Source of the DNA: an uncultured Cohaesibacter sp.
GTDB taxonomy: Bacteria; Pseudomonadota; Alphaproteobacteria; Rhizobiales; Cohaesibacteraceae
Assembly (NCBI RefSeq): GCF_963677725.1
Contig: NZ_OY782507.1
Location: 3,038,001 to 3,102,000, forward strand
Direction: 5' to 3'
Length of the DNA: 64,000 nt
Both the position numbers and the translations under genes were made by a program. The notes below the pieces were generated by a model, which saw only the letters and a program-made list of their open reading frames with translations, did not search any database and was not told where the DNA came from. Each line of letters starts with the position of its first letter. The first letter of the stretch is position 1. Positions 7,739-16,690 of the stretch are shown piece after piece.

Positions 7739-8629
7739 TTAGCGGGTCGGAACCGGCTCTTCGCCACGATAATCATAAAAGCCGCGCTTGGTTTTGCGGC
7801 CCAGCCAGCCAGCTTCGACATATTTCACCAACAGCGGGCAAGGGCGATATTTGGTGTCGGCTAGGCCGTCATAAAGAACCTGCATGATGGAGAGGCATGT
7901 GTCCAGACCGATGAAATCGGCCAGCTGCAGCGGACCCATCGGGTGGTTAGCCCCAAGGCGCATGGCGGTGTCGATGGATTCGACAGACCCGACGCCTTCA
8001 TAGAGGGTGTAAATGGCTTCGTTGATCATTGGCAACAGGATGCGGTTGACCATGAAAGCGGGGAAATCTTCTGAGACGGCAACGGTCTTGCCAAGGCTAT
8101 CTGCAAATTTCTTTGAGGTGATATAGGTCTGCTCGTCGGTTGCGATGCCGCGCACAAGTTCGATCAGCTTCATCACCGGGACCGGATTCATGAAGTGAAT
8201 GCCGATAAACTGTTCAGCACGATCAGTGGAGGCTGCCAGACGGGTGATGGAGATGGAGGAGGTGTTCGATGCGATCATCGCGTCGGGGCGCAGCACCGGA
8301 GTGACCGCGGCGAATATCTTGCGCTTGGTTTCTTCATGTTCGGTGGCGGCTTCGATTACCAGATCCATCTCGGCCATGGCTTGCAGATCGGTGGCAGGAA
8401 CGATGCGGGACATAGCCTTGTCGCGTTCTTCTGCGCTGATCGCGCCCTTGGAGACCTGACGATCCATGTTTTTCTTGATCGTGGCCATGCCTTTGTCGAG
8501 ATTGTCCGCGCTCAGATCATTGAGTACCACATCATAGTTGGACAGGCTGCAAACATGGGCAATTCCGTTGCCCATCTGACCTGCGCCAATGATACCGACT
8601 TTCTTGATTTCAGAAATCATTCTGCTCAC
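7739..8629 (-). CDS. 3-hydroxybutyryl-CoA dehydrogenase
   Basis: A 296-residue NAD(P)-dependent enzyme that oxidises 3-hydroxybutyryl-CoA or reduces acetoacetyl-CoA. The Rossmann motif GIIGAGQMGNGIA lies near residue 12, the catalytic-His segment GIHFMNPVPVMKLIELV near residue 142, and the C-terminal dimer domain carries MVNRILLPMINEA and HPMGPLQLADFIGLD. It is the last gene of a minus-strand run with etfA and etfB, an arrangement common in Alphaproteobacteria that suggests a shared role in short-chain acyl-CoA metabolism. An internal Met at residue 4 could be the true start. Direction (butyrate or PHB oxidation versus acetoacetyl-CoA reduction) cannot be decided here. Confidence 0.93.
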   Translation of the reverse strand: MSRMISEIKKVGIIGAGQMGNGIAHVCSLSNYDVVLNDLSADNLDKGMATIKKNMDRQVSKGAISAEERDKAMSRIVPATDLQAMAEMDLVIEAATEHEETKRKIFAAVTPVLRPDAMIASNTSSISITRLAASTDRAEQFIGIHFMNPVPVMKLIELVRGIATDEQTYITSKKFADSLGKTVAVSEDFPAFMVNRILLPMINEAIYTLYEGVGSVESIDTAMRLGANHPMGPLQLADFIGLDTCLSIMQVLYDGLADTKYRPCPLLVKYVEAGWLGRKTKRGFYDYRGEEPVPTR

Positions 8630-8835
8630 CGCTTGCCGCTCGTGCGGCTATTCCTTTGGGGTCTTGTTCTTTTCCATTGCGTGGGCTGCCCCAAGGCGCA
8701 CCGTCGCATGGTCCGGGCCGAATAGTGGCAGATTATGCTTTCTTTCGCAAATGCGAAAAGCACGAAAGGGCGCCGATGGGGCACCCTTTCGAACTTTGTT
8801 CCAATCTGTCCGATGGCAGAGGCAATTGCCTCCGA

Positions 8836-9765
8836 TCAGAGGGCTTTTTCCAGCTCGGGCAGGATGTCGAACAGGTCGCCGACAAGGCCATAATCCGCCA
8901 CCTGGAAGATCGGGGCTTCCTCGTCCTTGTTGATGGCAACAATGACTTTGGAATCCTTCATGCCTGCCAGATGCTGGATGGCACCGGAAATGCCCGCAGC
9001 GATGTAAAGCTCAGGCGCGACGACCTTGCCGGTCTGGCCAACTTGCAGATCGTTGGGTGCATAGCCTGCATCAACGGCTGCGCGCGATGCGCCAATGGCT
9101 GCGCCCAGTTTGTCGGCAATCGGGGTCAGCAGAGCGTTGAATTGCTCCTCGGATGCCATGCCGCGGCCACCGGAAATGATGACGCGGGCAGCAGCCAGTT
9201 CCGGACGGTCGGATTGGGACAATTCTTCGCTGACGAAGCTGGATCCAGCCGGGGCATCGGCGGCGGCTACGCTTTCAACGGAGGCGGAACCATCGGTGGC
9301 AGCGGCTGCGAAGTTTGCGGTCCGTACGGTGACGACCTTTTTCGCGTCGCTGGTTTTCACGGTCTGGATGGCGTTGCCTGCATAGGTTGGACGTTCGAAC
9401 GTGTCAGCCGCAATCACTTTGGTGATGTCGGACAGTTGCATAACGTCGAGCAGAGCAGCAACGCGTGGCATGTAGTTTTTGCCGTTGGCGGTGGCCGCAG
9501 CAACAAAAGCATCATAGCCATCGGCCAGTGCTACGATCTGGGCAGCCATCGCTTCAGCCAGTTGATGCTCAAGGGCATCGCTTTCGGCGACCAGCACCTT
9601 GGCAGCGCCGCTCAGCTTGGCGGCTTCCTCGGCAACGGCAGCGCAGCCTTTGCCTGCGACCAGCACATGAACGTCAGCCCCGAGGGCGACAGCAGCGGTC
9701 ATGGCTTTGCTGGTGGCTTCATTCAGTGCCGCATTGTTGTGTTCGGCAATCAGAAGGGTTGTCAT
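8836..9765 (-). CDS. etfA: Electron transfer flavoprotein alpha subunit
   Basis: EtfA (309 residues) binds FAD and, with EtfB, passes electrons from acyl-CoA dehydrogenases to ETF:quinone oxidoreductase. The C-terminal FAD-binding region is typical ([20 protein letters not shown], about residues 252-271, then [16 protein letters not shown]). It follows etfB after 24 bp on the same strand, with a good ribosome site before the ATG, so the two are one operon. A 3-hydroxybutyryl-CoA dehydrogenase gene lies downstream. In this window the obvious dehydrogenase partner is the methylsuccinyl-CoA dehydrogenase about 4 kb away. Confidence 0.96.
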   Translation of the reverse strand: MTTLLIAEHNNAALNEATSKAMTAAVALGADVHVLVAGKGCAAVAEEAAKLSGAAKVLVAESDALEHQLAEAMAAQIVALADGYDAFVAAATANGKNYMPRVAALLDVMQLSDITKVIAADTFERPTYAGNAIQTVKTSDAKKVVTVRTANFAAAATDGSASVESVAAADAPAGSSFVSEELSQSDRPELAAARVIISGGRGMASEEQFNALLTPIADKLGAAIGASRAAVDAGYAPNDLQVGQTGKVVAPELYIAAGISGAIQHLAGMKDSKVIVAINKDEEAPIFQVADYGLVGDLFDILPELEKAL

Positions 9766-9789
9766 AATCTTGTCTCTCCTCTTTCTGCC

Positions 9790-10539
9790 TTACAGCACGC
9801 CAGCTTCGTTTTTGAGTTTGTCGACCAGTTCGGCGACGCTTTCCACCTTGATACCAGCTTCGCGGGCTGCCGGCTCGGCGGTGGCAAGGATTTCGTGACG
9901 TGGCGCGATGTCAACGCCATAGTCTGCGGCTTCCTTGGCATCAAGCGGCTTTTTCTTGGCTTTCATGATGTTTGGAAGGGACGCATAGCGCGGTTCATTC
10001 AGGCGCAGGTCAGAGGTGACCACGGCAGGCAGGGCAATCTTGATTTCCTGTGCACCGCCATCGATTTCGCGGGTGACGGATGCGGTTTCGCCTTCAATGT
10101 CTATTTTGGAAGCAAAGGTGCCCACAGGCCAGCCCAGCAGCGCAGAGAGCATCTGACCGGTCTGGTTGCTATCATCATCAATGGCCTGTTTGCCGACAAT
10201 GACGAGGCCAGGCTGTTCTTCTTCGACCACGGCTTTGAGGAGCTTGGCAACACCAAGAGGTTCCACATGGGCGTCCGTCTTGATGAGGATTGCGCGATCA
10301 GCACCCATGGCCAGACCGGTGCGCAGGGTTTCCTGTGCCTGCTGCGGACCAACGGACACCAGAACGATTTCCGACGCCTTGCCCGCTTCTTTCATGCGAA
10401 CGGCTTCTTCCACCGAGATCTCGTCAAACGGGTTCATGGACATTTTGACGTTGGCAAGATCAACACCGGATCCGTCTGCTTTGACGCGGATTTTGACGTT
10501 GTAATCGACAACCCGTTTCACGGGTACGAGAATCTTCAT
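9790..10539 (-). CDS. etfB: Electron transfer flavoprotein beta subunit
   Basis: EtfB (249 residues) is the AMP-binding partner of EtfA. The N-terminus [19 protein letters not shown] is canonical, and I chose the ATG at 10539 because a strong site (ggagagacgatcc) precedes it; the frame continues 60 codons upstream but encodes nothing family-like. [15 protein letters not shown], the GADRAILI region and the REIDGG segment are conserved family features. It is the first gene of the etfBA pair. A palindromic candidate operator lies about 220 bp upstream at 10760-10773. Confidence 0.96.
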   Translation of the reverse strand: MKILVPVKRVVDYNVKIRVKADGSGVDLANVKMSMNPFDEISVEEAVRMKEAGKASEIVLVSVGPQQAQETLRTGLAMGADRAILIKTDAHVEPLGVAKLLKAVVEEEQPGLVIVGKQAIDDDSNQTGQMLSALLGWPVGTFASKIDIEGETASVTREIDGGAQEIKIALPAVVTSDLRLNEPRYASLPNIMKAKKKPLDAKEAADYGVDIAPRHEILATAEPAAREAGIKVESVAELVDKLKNEAGVL

Positions 10540-10759
10540 GGATCGTCTCTCCCACATGAACCAGCCTCTGGCCAGTTCAGAAGTTGCTTGAATTGCGTAG
10601 AACATTGCGCATCGGTCAACATCATGACGCGCGCATTCCCAATTGGGAAAGGGCGGTCCGTATGTCGGCGGCTGCGAGTTGGGGAGGACGGTAATGGGAT
10701 GAATTGGGGCTGTCAACAATCCGTCCGTCGCAGTCGCATGACTTTCGGTTATGTTTACG

Positions 10760-10773
10760 TTACGTATACGTCA
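10760..10773. promoter_or_regulatory. Candidate operator palindrome upstream of etfB
   Basis: The 14-mer ttacgtatacgtca is palindromic at 12 of 14 positions with the core acgtatacgt. A further tttacgt lies just upstream. It sits between the rhomboid gene 3' end and etfB. The ACGT-rich form recalls operators of regulators of fatty-acid and branched-chain amino-acid degradation; the regulator is not identified. Confidence 0.35.
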
Positions 10774-10774
10774 G

Positions 10775-11464
10775 TTATCCACCGCGCTGGAAAAGTGGCA
10801 CGGAAGGGTATTTGAAGAAAGGGATCAGAATGGCACCGGTGGCAGCACCGCCAACATGCGCCCACCAAGCCACCCCTTCATCGACGTTGGTGACGGAATT
10901 GAAGATCTGCAAGGCGATCCACGCGCCCAGACAATAAAGAGCTGGGATTGGCAGAGGAATACGCCCAAGCAGCAATATCCAGACCTTGACGCTTGGATGA
11001 AGCAGCAAATAGGCGGCAATAATGCCCGCAGTTGCGCCGGATGCGCCAATCAGCGGCACCGGCGAGCCCCAATTCACCATCATGTGGAGGGCGGCTGCCC
11101 CCATCGCGCAAAGGCAATAGAAGAGCAAAAAGCGCCCATGGCCCATGGCATCCTCGATATTGTCACCGAAGACCCAGAGGAAGGCCATGTTACCGATCAG
11201 GTGCATCCAGTCGGCATGCAGAAAGGCATAGGAGATGGGGGCGGTCAGCAGGATTGGCTCGCTTAGCGCAATCGTACTCAGATCATACTGGGCAAAGTCT
11301 CTGGGGATAAGGCCATAGGCCAGAGCATAATCTTGCAGCACAAGGCCGCCAGAGCCGGATGTGGTGATCAGAAAGACCACCACATTGACAAGGATCAGGC
11401 CAAGCGTCCCATATTGCCAGCGGACATGAATGAGATCGTTTTTGTCATGCAAAGGTATGAACAT
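10775..11464 (-). CDS. Rhomboid family intramembrane serine protease
   Basis: A 229-residue membrane protein with about six hydrophobic segments. The catalytic serine lies in GASGA (S142) and the catalytic histidine in WAHVGG (H203). The upstream segment FLHADWMHLIGNM (residues 81-93) is a conserved rhomboid motif. Rhomboids cut substrate proteins within or next to the membrane. The soluble N-terminus is short (about 20 residues) and no extra domain is present. It lies between the adenosyltransferase gene and etfB on the same strand. The substrate is unknown. Confidence 0.92.
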   Translation of the reverse strand: MFIPLHDKNDLIHVRWQYGTLGLILVNVVVFLITTSGSGGLVLQDYALAYGLIPRDFAQYDLSTIALSEPILLTAPISYAFLHADWMHLIGNMAFLWVFGDNIEDAMGHGRFLLFYCLCAMGAAALHMMVNWGSPVPLIGASGATAGIIAAYLLLHPSVKVWILLLGRIPLPIPALYCLGAWIALQIFNSVTNVDEGVAWWAHVGGAATGAILIPFFKYPSVPLFQRGG

Positions 11465-11518
11465 CTGGCGCTTCCGGTCCCCTATGGCCTTCGGGGTGAA
11501 GGCCGCCTGATGACCAGT

Positions 11519-12097
11519 TTAGCGGTTTTGGCCCGGAACCCAAAGCACATCTTCCTTGCCCATATTGTTGGCCACGCGGGAGGCCACAAAGAAGAAGTCG
11601 GACAGGCGGTTGACATATTGGATGCAGATGTTGGAGACCTGCTCGCCTTCGGTGGTCGCCAAGGCGGTCATCAGACGCTCGGCGCGGCGCGAGACCGTGC
11701 GCGCCAGATGCAGATAGGCAGAGGCGCGTGACCCGCCGGGCAAAATGAAGCTTTTGAGCGGTTCGAGATCTGCATTCAACTGGTCAATCTGCTGTTCAAG
11801 GCGCTCGACCTGCGCGGCGGTGATGCGCAGGGGTTCATACTTGAATTCCTGTCCACGGTCGGGAGTCGTGAGGTCGGCGCCCAGATCGAACAGGTCATTC
11901 TGGATCTGCGACATCATGGCGTCCATTTCCGGCATGTCTGCGAGTTCCAGCCGGACAAGCCCCACGATGGAGTTGGTTTCATCAACCGTGCCGTAGGTTT
12001 CCACGCGCAGGTCATGCTTGGGGACGCGGTCACCGCTGCCGAGCATCGTCGTGCCTTTGTCGCCGGTGCGGGTATAGATCTTGTTCAGGCGGACCAT
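11519..12097 (-). CDS. Cob(I)yrinic acid a,c-diamide adenosyltransferase (PduO type)
   Basis: A 192-residue PduO/MMAB-type adenosyltransferase that transfers adenosyl from ATP to cob(I)alamin, forming adenosylcobalamin. The N-terminal ATP-binding motif TRTGDKGTTMLGSG (residues 8-21) is intact, as are ETYGTVDETNS, RTVSRRAER and NRLSDFFFV. I chose the ATG at 12097 because it gives the canonical N-terminus; the ribosome site is weak (ggaaaaaattctcc). In Rhizobiales this gene often neighbours etf and twin-TM genes. Its product is the cofactor needed by ethylmalonyl-CoA mutase encoded about 7 kb away. Confidence 0.93.
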   Translation of the reverse strand: MVRLNKIYTRTGDKGTTMLGSGDRVPKHDLRVETYGTVDETNSIVGLVRLELADMPEMDAMMSQIQNDLFDLGADLTTPDRGQEFKYEPLRITAAQVERLEQQIDQLNADLEPLKSFILPGGSRASAYLHLARTVSRRAERLMTALATTEGEQVSNICIQYVNRLSDFFFVASRVANNMGKEDVLWVPGQNR

Positions 12098-12222
12098 GGA
12101 GAATTTTTTTCCGTATTTTGCACCCGGATCCGTGGCCTTTGCCAAGCGGGCGGGTGAGCAGTCAAAAGGTGTGGCCAGCCGTCCCTGTTGGCGGCTGATG
12201 GCAAGAAGAATCATGCAGTTCA

Positions 12223-12259
12223 CATGCGCGGCTCAGTGTAGTGAGCATGTCCGCGCATG
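12223..12259. repeat. Strong hairpin in the gap before the adenosyltransferase gene
   Basis: Arms catgcgcggctca (12223-12235) and tgagc plus ccgcgcatg (12242-12259) pair across a six-base loop, with a four-base bulge. There is no T-run, so it is not a typical terminator. It lies about 126 bp upstream of the adenosyltransferase start. Confidence 0.5.
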
Positions 12260-12388
12260 CAACTTGTTCCTTTTACATAACTCTCGTCAGGCGATGATCA
12301 AGGCCAGTGCGAAACCCGATGGGGTTCCACAAAAAAAGCGTTTGGGAAAGGCGGGGGCGCGTAAGGGGCGTCAATTGAAGCGATTATG

Positions 12389-12577
12389 TCAGGTCATCAC
12401 ATAGAGGCTGGTCATAACCAGCACGATGGCGACAAATTGCAGGATCACGCGCCAGCGCATCAGGGTCTGGGAGCGGCTGGGGTTGCCACCGCGCATCATG
12501 TTGTAAAGCCCTAGTCCCAGCACGATGGCGACTGCGATGAGTGCGATGGGGACGAGCATGGGCAGAAGGGCTGACAT
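12389..12577 (-). CDS. Twin transmembrane protein (HIG1-like)
   Basis: A 62-residue protein of two predicted membrane helices (residues 5-26 and 43-61) joined by a polar, basic linker (GGNPSRSQTLMRWR). The linker and helix spacing match the alphaproteobacterial twin-transmembrane family related to the hypoxia-induced HIG1 domain. The start at 12577 has an AGGAAC site and is preferred over a longer frame. In Rhizobiales this gene commonly precedes the PduO adenosyltransferase gene, as here. A role in respiratory complex assembly is known for mitochondrial HIG1 proteins and is only inferred for this one. Confidence 0.85.
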   Translation of the reverse strand: MSALLPMLVPIALIAVAIVLGLGLYNMMRGGNPSRSQTLMRWRVILQFVAIVLVMTSLYVMT

Positions 12578-12752
12578 TCTGGGTGTTCCTTTAAAGGGAG
12601 AGGCATCGGGCGATGCGTCGGGCCTGCCGATATCCGCGATCAAATGTCGCTGGCAGCTGGCTTCACTCTAGCAGGTTTTACGGATGCCAGAAAAGGCCCC
12701 GGGCGCACGACTTTTGTCGATTGCCACGAGGTGATAATCGGCGCCCCTGCGA

Positions 12753-13583
12753 TCAGTCACCGGCAGAGCGCAAGAAGGCCAAAAGCGGCCTGCTGGGTAA
12801 AATGCGCTTCAAAAAAGCCATCAAATGAGTTGGAAACGTGACCCTGTAATAAGGTTTGGGCGAGGAGCTTTCGAGTGCATGGATGAGTTTTTTGAACACC
12901 GCCTCGGGGGATTTCTCGAACCGGTCAGGCAGTTCGGATTGCATTTTTTCAAGGCGCTTCTGATAACGCTCAATGTAGGCCGAGCTTTTGATGTTGATCG
13001 ATTCGAGGAACCGCTTGCGGGCGGTTTCGCGGAACTGGCTGGTGATGGGGCCGGGCTCGATGGACGAGACATGGATGTTGGAGCCATGAAGCTCGATGCG
13101 CATTGTGTCGGTCAGGCCTTCAAGCGCAAATTTCGAGGCGACATAGGCCCCCCGGAAGGCCAGAGGCACAATGCCCAAAACCGAGGAACACTGGATGATC
13201 CGGCCATGGCCCTGCGCCCGCATTACCGGGATGATCTGCCGGGTCAGTTCGTGCCAGCCAAAGAAATTGGCTTCAAATTGCTGCCTGAGCACATCGGTTG
13301 GCAGATCTTCAACCGCACCGGGCTGACCATAAGCGCCATTGTTGAACAGGGCGTCAAGCTTGCCGCCCGTGTGGTTGAGAACCGCTTCCTTGCAGGCTGA
13401 AATGGATTGCTGATCGGTATAGTCAAGATAGATGGCAGTGATGCCTGCGTCGCGCAATGCATCGAGATCTCCCACCTTGCGTGCGGTGGCAAAAACTTGC
13501 CAGCCTTCTTCGTGCAGGCGCATTGCGCAGTGACGTCCTATGCCAGTGGAGCAACCTGTAATGAGTATTGATCTTTGAGCCAT
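12753..13583 (-). CDS. Short-chain dehydrogenase/reductase
   Basis: A 276-residue classical SDR. The cofactor motif TGCSTGIG lies at residues 8-15, the structural motif is NNGAYG, and the active site is the YVASK tetrad near residue 150, with a PGPITSQF segment after it. I chose the ATG at 13583 because a GACAGGAT site precedes it; alternative starts lie 15 and 51 bases upstream. The C-terminal 60 residues (basic, with RILPSRPLLAF) are longer than the minimal SDR. Substrate is not predictable. It lies upstream of the twin-TM gene and downstream of the mcd 3' end region on the same strand. Confidence 0.88.
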   Translation of the reverse strand: MAQRSILITGCSTGIGRHCAMRLHEEGWQVFATARKVGDLDALRDAGITAIYLDYTDQQSISACKEAVLNHTGGKLDALFNNGAYGQPGAVEDLPTDVLRQQFEANFFGWHELTRQIIPVMRAQGHGRIIQCSSVLGIVPLAFRGAYVASKFALEGLTDTMRIELHGSNIHVSSIEPGPITSQFRETARKRFLESINIKSSAYIERYQKRLEKMQSELPDRFEKSPEAVFKKLIHALESSSPKPYYRVTFPTHLMAFLKRILPSRPLLAFLRSAGD

Positions 13584-13720
13584 TTCATCCTGTCTCATAC
13601 TTTCAGCTAATAGTGGTTTAACAGACCTTGGCAAAAAGAAAAGGGTGCTTCTTGCTGAAACACCCTTTCTCTTTTCACGTCTTCGATAGGTTTTGCCAAA
13701 GATTGCTAGGTTGTCCTGCC

Positions 13721-15397
13721 TTAGCCAAGCAGACGGCGGGCGATGACCTGGGCCTGAATTTCTCCGGCCCCTTCGAAAATATTGAGGATGCGTGCATCAC
13801 ACAAGACGCGGGAAATCTCATATTCGAGGGCGAAGCCGTTGCCGCCGTGGATTTGCAGAGCATTGTCCGCCGCCGCCCACGCAACGCGCGCGCCGAGCAG
13901 CTTGGCCATGCCAGCCTCGACATCGCAGCGCTTGTCATGGTCTTTCTGGCGGGCGGAGAAGTAGGTCAGCTGGCGCGCGACCATGATCTCAACGGCCATC
14001 ATCACCAGCTTGTCGACCACGCGGGGGAAATTGATCAGCGATTTGCCGAACTGGGCCCGTTCCTGAGCATAGCGCAACCCCAGATCCATGGCGCATTGGG
14101 CGACCCCAATGGCGCGGGCTGCAGTCTGGATGCGGGCGGATTCAAAGGTTTGCATCAACTGCTTGAAGCCTTGTCCCTCGACGCCGCCAAGCAGGGCATC
14201 TTTCTCGACCTCGAAATTGTCAAACGAGATTTCATATTCCTTCATGCCGCGATAGCCGAGCACTTCGATCTCGCCGCCATCCATGCCCTCTGCGGGGAAG
14301 GGATTGGCATCATCTCCGCGTGGCTTTTCGGCCAGCAGCATGGAGAGGCCCTTGTAACCCGGCTCATCGGGGTTGGTGCGGACCATCAGGGTCATCAAGT
14401 CGGCGCGGACCGGATGGGTGATCCATGTCTTGTTGCCGGTCACCTTGTAGCTGTCGCCATCGAGCACCGCGCGGGTCTTCAGGCTGGCAAGATCGGACCC
14501 GGTGTTGGGTTCGGTGAAGACCGCGGTTGGCAGGATTTCACCTGTGGCGATGCGCGGCAGCCAGCTTTCCTTCTGTGCGTCATTGCCGCCGCAAATGATC
14601 AGTTCGGCGGCGATTTCCGAGCGGGTGCCGAGCGAGCCGACGCCAATATAGGCGCGGGACAATTCTTCGGACACCACGCACATGCTTTCCTTGCCAAGGC
14701 CAAGTCCGCCAAACTCTTCCGGGATGGTCAGGCCAAAGACGCCCATTTCAGCCATTTTTTCCACCACATCGAGGGGGATATAGGCATTTTCAAGATGCCA
14801 TTTATGGGCATGGGGTTTGACTTCGCTTTCGGCAAAGCGGCGCATTTCTTCACGGAAGGCTTCCATGGTCTCATCAAGACCGGCATCGCCATAGGAGGCG
14901 GCCCCTTCGGCCGCTTCGATCAGAGCGATCAGGCGGTTGCGGAGGGTTGGGCTGTTGCCTTCAGTGATCAGCCGCTCGACCGGCGGGCAATAAGCCTCTT
15001 TGATGGCGTCTATGGGGACGCCAAAATCCGACAGGCGAACAATTTCTCCTTGGGTCATCGGGATGCCGCCGAAGATCTGGGCGAGATATTCGGCAAACGC
15101 GATGCGGGTGATCAGCATTTCCATCTCGCCAAAGCGGCCTTCGCCCGACAGGGTGCTGGCATAGCCGCGCATTTCTTTGAGCGCTTCAACATAGGTGGCG
15201 AACCAGGCAAAGCCATGGGTGGCGCGCTGTTCAGCCTCGATCCTCTCGGCGCTGATGCGATCATCGACCACGACCTTGGCCCGCACCTCGGCCTTGATGG
15301 CCTCCAGAAGGCCTTCGATTGCGGTGAGGGCGGCACCCATATCTTCCATGAAGGTGTCAGGGGTCGGGATGGCTTCGGTCTGAATGGTCAGGGTCAT
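13721..15397 (-). CDS. mcd: (2S)-methylsuccinyl-CoA dehydrogenase
   Basis: A 558-residue acyl-CoA dehydrogenase, about 150 residues longer than ordinary family members. The N-terminal helical extension followed by a full ACAD fold (EEFGGLGLG, then FTEPNTGSDLASLKT, then LQIHGGNGFALEYEI) is the build of methylsuccinyl-CoA dehydrogenase, which makes mesaconyl-CoA in the ethylmalonyl-CoA pathway. Electrons go to ETF. The call is strengthened by ccr and ecm 2-4 kb away. The upstream 220 bp contain two copies of a TGCAnTGCA palindrome. A general acyl-CoA dehydrogenase is the alternative, but the extension and context argue against it. Confidence 0.92.
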   Translation of the reverse strand: MTLTIQTEAIPTPDTFMEDMGAALTAIEGLLEAIKAEVRAKVVVDDRISAERIEAEQRATHGFAWFATYVEALKEMRGYASTLSGEGRFGEMEMLITRIAFAEYLAQIFGGIPMTQGEIVRLSDFGVPIDAIKEAYCPPVERLITEGNSPTLRNRLIALIEAAEGAASYGDAGLDETMEAFREEMRRFAESEVKPHAHKWHLENAYIPLDVVEKMAEMGVFGLTIPEEFGGLGLGKESMCVVSEELSRAYIGVGSLGTRSEIAAELIICGGNDAQKESWLPRIATGEILPTAVFTEPNTGSDLASLKTRAVLDGDSYKVTGNKTWITHPVRADLMTLMVRTNPDEPGYKGLSMLLAEKPRGDDANPFPAEGMDGGEIEVLGYRGMKEYEISFDNFEVEKDALLGGVEGQGFKQLMQTFESARIQTAARAIGVAQCAMDLGLRYAQERAQFGKSLINFPRVVDKLVMMAVEIMVARQLTYFSARQKDHDKRCDVEAGMAKLLGARVAWAAADNALQIHGGNGFALEYEISRVLCDARILNIFEGAGEIQAQVIARRLLG

Positions 15398-15469
15398 GGA
15401 TCTTCCTCCTCCTTAAAGACTGCGCGTCGGTCTGAATGCCGATTGGGTCGCGCTGTCGAAAATCCGTTT

Positions 15470-15549
15470 ATGCTGCACTGCACAGTGAAGGGCGGGCAAG
15501 CCCTTGGCAATTGGCCAATGGATTAATGGAAGGTCATGCTGCAGTGCAG
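15470..15549. promoter_or_regulatory. Paired palindromic motif upstream of mcd
   Basis: The sequence atgctgca(c/g)tgca occurs at 15470-15482 and again at 15536-15548, start-to-start distance 66 bp. Each contains TGCAnTGCA, a symmetric half-site pair, and they lie 70-150 bp upstream of mcd. A factor-binding pair is inferred. Confidence 0.4.
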
Positions 15550-15619
15550 TTGGGACGGCGGATGAGACACGATTTGACGGGGACCGGGCGCAGCGTGCTT
15601 CGCCTTATTCTTGGCCGTC

Positions 15620-16504
15620 TTATCTGGCTTTGCGGCTGGCAATGACCACGCCGGTGGCCGTGACTATGATGCCAAGGATCTGCATCAGGGTGATCGGCTC
15701 GTCAAACAGCAAATAGGAAATGACCGCGGTGACTGCCGGGATCATGTAAAAGAGCGCGGCGATGTTGGAGACGGCCCCATGCTCGATCAACCAGAGCAAC
15801 AGAAAGATTGCCCCGATGGAGAGGACCAATGTCAGCCAGCCAAGCGCAAAGATGAATTCCCCCGACCAGATGATCGTCTGGGTCTCGGTGGCAAAGCTCA
15901 GTGCGGCACACAGGAGACTGGCGGCAAGATATTGCCAGATGGTGGCGGCGCGCATGTCAAGATTGGCAGCGAAGTGTTTCTGGTAGACCGTGCCAAAGGA
16001 AATGGAGAGCATGGCGACGCAAACCACGGCAATCTGGAGCGGGGTGACAGAGAAAGCCCCACCGCTGAGGCGTGGATAAAGCACCAGACAAATGCCTGTC
16101 AGCCCTAGCAGGAAGCCAATAACATGATTGCGGCTGATCCGCTCTCCCAAAATGCCTCGGGCAAAGAATGCGGTCATGACCGGTTGCAGACCCATCACGA
16201 GGGCGGCGAGCCCGGCGGGCATGCCGTTGTCGATGGCCCAGAAGACGCAAGCGAGATAGACGCCATGGATCAGCAACCCTGTGACGAAGGCGTGAAAGGC
16301 CTGCTTCGGATTGGGCCATTTGGCGCGTAGCATCAGGGAAATCGGTAACAGGATTGCCAACACCAATGCAAAACGCAGGGTCAAAAAGGTCATTGGTTCG
16401 GAATAGGGTGCGCCCATCCGCGCGCCAATGAAGCCGGTCGACCACAAGACGACAAATAGTGCCGGGGTTGCTTGCGCTAGAGTTGGTTTTGTCCTGATGG
16501 GCAT
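15620..16504 (-). CDS. EamA/DMT-family transporter
   Basis: A 294-residue inner-membrane protein with about ten hydrophobic helices arranged as two five-helix EamA repeats. Features include the N-terminal FVVLWSTGFIGAR, the conserved LPxS-type turn, and a second repeat ending in LFDEPITLMQILG. DMT-family exporters move amino acids, metabolites or drugs out of the cell, but the substrate cannot be read from sequence. It lies downstream of the YihY/ccr side and upstream of mcd on the same strand, separated from mcd by about 220 bp holding candidate operators, so a link to the pathway is not shown. Confidence 0.9.
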   Translation of the reverse strand: MPIRTKPTLAQATPALFVVLWSTGFIGARMGAPYSEPMTFLTLRFALVLAILLPISLMLRAKWPNPKQAFHAFVTGLLIHGVYLACVFWAIDNGMPAGLAALVMGLQPVMTAFFARGILGERISRNHVIGFLLGLTGICLVLYPRLSGGAFSVTPLQIAVVCVAMLSISFGTVYQKHFAANLDMRAATIWQYLAASLLCAALSFATETQTIIWSGEFIFALGWLTLVLSIGAIFLLLWLIEHGAVSNIAALFYMIPAVTAVISYLLFDEPITLMQILGIIVTATGVVIASRKAR

Positions 16505-16690
16505 GGAAAGGCTCTTTTGCGGCAGGCTGACGCGGGGAAGACAGGCGGTAGGCCTCAGATCCCTATCCTGTCAAACACGGATTGTCCATCCATCTGCATG
16601 CGGTCTCGCGTTTTTGTGACGGATTGCTTTTTGTGATCAAGGCTAATAAGGATTGCAATCGGATAGCGTCTTTGCGTCAGGGTGTCGGGA

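Noticed and set aside
8656-10815. Plus-strand open frame of 719 codons across etfA and etfB
   Set aside because: Shadow of the two etf genes on the other strand; rich in Gly, Phe and His in a way typical of antisense frames.
13628-15526. Plus-strand open frame of 632 codons opposite mcd
   Set aside because: Antisense shadow of a well-identified acyl-CoA dehydrogenase gene.
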